Notes under the pieces: generated by a model
Database searches by the model: none
Seen by the model: only the letters and a program-made list of their open reading frames with translations
What the model was told of the DNA's origin: nothing
Assembly (NCBI GenBank): GCA_049276455.1
Contig: JBASWL010000239.1
Span: 1 to 5,398 of the forward strand
Direction of reading: 5' to 3'
Source: Georgfuchsia sp049276455
Lineage (GTDB): Bacteria; Pseudomonadota; Gammaproteobacteria; Burkholderiales; Rhodocyclaceae
DNA: 5,398 bases
Made by a program: the position numbers and the translations under genes
Shown: piece by piece, positions 5,362 through 5,398 of the stretch
Layout of the letters: every line of letters begins with the position of its first letter
Position numbering within the stretch: the first letter of the stretch is position 1

Positions 5362-5398
5362 GATGGCGAAGATCTACATGACCAAACTCAATAGCCCG
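5360..5398 (+). CDS. Possible start of a rightward gene cut by the window edge
   Basis: On the + strand AGGA (5349-5352) is followed by seven bases and ATG-ATG (5360-5365), opening a frame that reads MMAKIYMTKLNSP to the window end. The ribosome binding site is better than that of the opposing ene-reductase, but 13 residues allow no family assignment. If real, its first ATG overlaps the first ATG of the ene-reductase gene by two bases on the other strand. The alternative is a leftward upstream gene: a minus-strand frame is open from the edge and stops at TAG (5335-5333), ending FILYFAF. Either reading is tentative. Confidence 0.25.
   Translation, partial: MMAKIYMTKLNSP

Overview
This window looks like chromosomal DNA from a GC-rich proteobacterium. 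An alphaproteobacterium of the sphingomonad type is the best guess. The guess rests on high GC, strong third-position GC bias (which creates long spurious antisense frames), the mix of catabolic enzyme families, a GCGGGAA-type intergenic palindrome, and GANTC sites clustered in a promoter-like region. It is an inference from family content and style, not a database match.

Layout, left to right. Positions 1-203 (+) hold the C-terminal end of a short-chain dehydrogenase/reductase whose start lies outside the window. Positions 204-615 are a gene-free stretch between two convergent genes and contain several inverted repeats. The rest of the window is read leftwards. In transcription order it holds an Old Yellow Enzyme-family ene-reductase (5361-4207), a luciferase-like flavin or F420 monooxygenase (4129-3248), a 243-bp regulatory-looking gap (3005-3247), a DUF1214-type protein of unknown function (3004-1829) and a PAPS-type sulfotransferase (1797-616). 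At the extreme right edge a short frame with a good ribosome binding site may begin a rightward gene. Its start codon overlaps the start codon of the ene-reductase.

The leftward genes form two probable transcription units. The ene-reductase and the monooxygenase are 77 bp apart, with a structured leader between them. The DUF1214 gene and the sulfotransferase gene are 31 bp apart, with a strong ribosome binding site for the second. Taken together (dehydrogenase, C=C reduction, flavin monooxygenation, sulfonate transfer), the set looks like peripheral catabolism or modification of a hydrophobic cyclic or unsaturated compound such as a terpenoid, steroid-like or xenobiotic molecule. The substrate cannot be read from the sequence.

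The least explained parts are the DUF1214-sulfotransferase pair and the DNA upstream of it. That DNA packs three GANTC motifs into 33 bp, a perfect 11-bp dyad and a spaced direct repeat. I saw no tRNA, rRNA, CRISPR array, transposase or integrase.
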